In this document: positions 5,583 to 6,105 of the stretch, piece after piece | Position numbering within the stretch: the stretch's first letter is position 1 | How the letters are laid out: each line of letters opens with the position of its first letter | NCBI GenBank assembly: GCA_021788955.1 | Contig: JAJYKC010000172.1 | Coordinates: forward strand, 1 to 6,105 | Origin: Acidobacteriota bacterium | GTDB lineage: Bacteria; Acidobacteriota; Terriglobia; Bryobacterales; Bryobacteraceae | Length of the DNA stretch: 6,105 nucleotides | Direction of reading: 5' to 3' | The notes under the pieces: model-generated | Told to the model about the DNA's origin: nothing | Database searches by the model: none | The model's input: only the letters and a program-made list of their open reading frames with translations | Translations under genes and position numbers: made by a program

Positions 5583-6105
5583 ATGCACCGCCGCTTGTCT
5601 TTGACCACCGGCTTTGCCCTCTGTACCTTCCCGCTGCTGGCACAAAATCCACCCGCCCCCTCCGCGCCGAGGCCGATCGTGCGCGTCGAAGTGAACCTCG
5701 TTCAGGTCGACGCCGTCGTCACGGACCACCGCGGCCGCCAGGTCACCAATCTCAAGCCGGACGACTTCCTAGTCCTCGAAGACAACAAACCACGCCCCGT
5801 CGTCGGCGTGAACTACGTCAGCAACGCCTCCATGCAACCCGCGAACTCGGCCGCGGCCAAAACCACCATGGCCTTTCTGATCGACGACCTGCACCTCTCC
5901 TTTGGCAGCGTCGCCTTCGTGCGAACCAGCCTGACGAAATTCGTCAACACCCACTTGCAGCCTGGCGACCAGGTGGCCATCCTCCGCGCCAGCAGCGGCT
6001 CCAGCGCCTGGGACAAGTTCACCTCCAACCGCCGCGTCCTGCACGATGAAGTCGGGCTCATTCACTGGATGCCCGCGATCTGGGATGCACCTTACTTTGT
6101 CCATC
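5583..6105 (+). CDS. secreted VWFA-related Acidobacterial domain protein, copy 3 (3'-truncated by window)
   Basis: The frame stays open from ATG 5583 to the right edge: 174 codons plus one base. It has a signal peptide (MHRRLSLTTGFALCTFPLLA, likely cleavage before QNPP), a short Pro linker, VRVEVNLVQVDAVVTD, then VTNLKPDDFLVLEDNK, then the start of a vWA-like domain with FLIDDLHLSFGSV (98-110). The MIDAS-like triplet here is D102-L-H104-L-S106. Hand alignment with copy 2 gives roughly three-quarters identity over the visible part, including shared NASMQPAN, LTKFVNT and GLIHW segments. In places it agrees with copy 1 instead (KPDDF, FLIDD, RRVL). Function is unknown; export to the periplasm or outside is predicted. 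Whether this copy is intact cannot be seen. Confidence 0.85.
   Translation, partial: MHRRLSLTTGFALCTFPLLAQNPPAPSAPRPIVRVEVNLVQVDAVVTDHRGRQVTNLKPDDFLVLEDNKPRPVVGVNYVSNASMQPANSAAAKTTMAFLIDDLHLSFGSVAFVRTSLTKFVNTHLQPGDQVAILRASSGSSAWDKFTSNRRVLHDEVGLIHWMPAIWDAPYFVH

Larger units (their letters stand above)
1291..6105 (+). repeat. tandem paralogue array of vwfA copies 1-3
   Basis: Three head-to-tail copies of one gene type fill the right four-fifths of the window. Nucleotide similarity is high enough to leave long exact matches: 31 bases shared by 1547-1577 (copy 1) and 3682-3712 (copy 2), and 33 bases shared by 1479-1511 (copy 1) and 5732-5764 (copy 3). Copies 2 and 3 also share the Shine-Dalgarno and start region (3451 onward and 5572 onward), which copy 1 lacks. 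The array may continue beyond the right edge. Confidence 0.85.

Overview
The window looks like a chromosomal segment of an Acidobacteriota bacterium, probably of the Solibacter/Bryobacter type. It is GC-rich, with strongly C/G-biased third codon positions. Its main content is a tandem run of secreted 'VWFA-related Acidobacterial domain' proteins (TIGR03436 type), a family expanded in that phylum. The taxonomic placement is inferred from protein family and composition only.

Layout from left to right: (1) positions 1-200, minus strand: the first 66 codons of an alpha-glucan phosphorylase with a DUF3417-type N-terminus. (2) A 77-98 bp divergent intergenic region with a -10-like element for each direction. 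(3) About 278/299-1258, plus strand: a complete short homoserine dehydrogenase without an ACT domain. (4) 1291-3390: vwfA copy 1, an intact 699-residue exported protein. (5) 3462-5492: vwfA copy 2, the same architecture over 676 codons but interrupted by one in-frame TAA at 4140-4142 where copy 1 has a conserved lysine. (6) 5583-6105: vwfA copy 3, open to the window edge, 174 residues visible. All three vwfA copies lie on the plus strand, separated by 71 and 90 bp. No gap without a gene exceeds about 100 bp. I saw no tRNA, rRNA, CRISPR array, insertion sequence or convincing intrinsic terminator.

The two housekeeping genes (storage-glucan breakdown; threonine/methionine branch of aspartate metabolism) have no evident link to the vwfA array. 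Each gene is preceded by its own TANA(A/C)T element, so the array reads as separately promoted paralogues rather than one operon. Copies 2 and 3 share a promoter-to-start cassette (TAAAAT, then TACCGG, then GGAGG six bases before ATG). Copy 1, hom and glgP have the -10-like element only 6-12 bases from the start codon, which suggests leaderless or nearly leaderless transcripts.

The most noteworthy points are the single nonsense codon in an otherwise well-preserved copy 2, the mosaic similarity among the three copies, the divergent metal-site (MIDAS) residues of their vWA domains, and a conserved C-terminal region of about 300 residues with no recognised function. I did not find a demonstrable new multi-gene system. 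The closest candidate is this array of exported paralogues.
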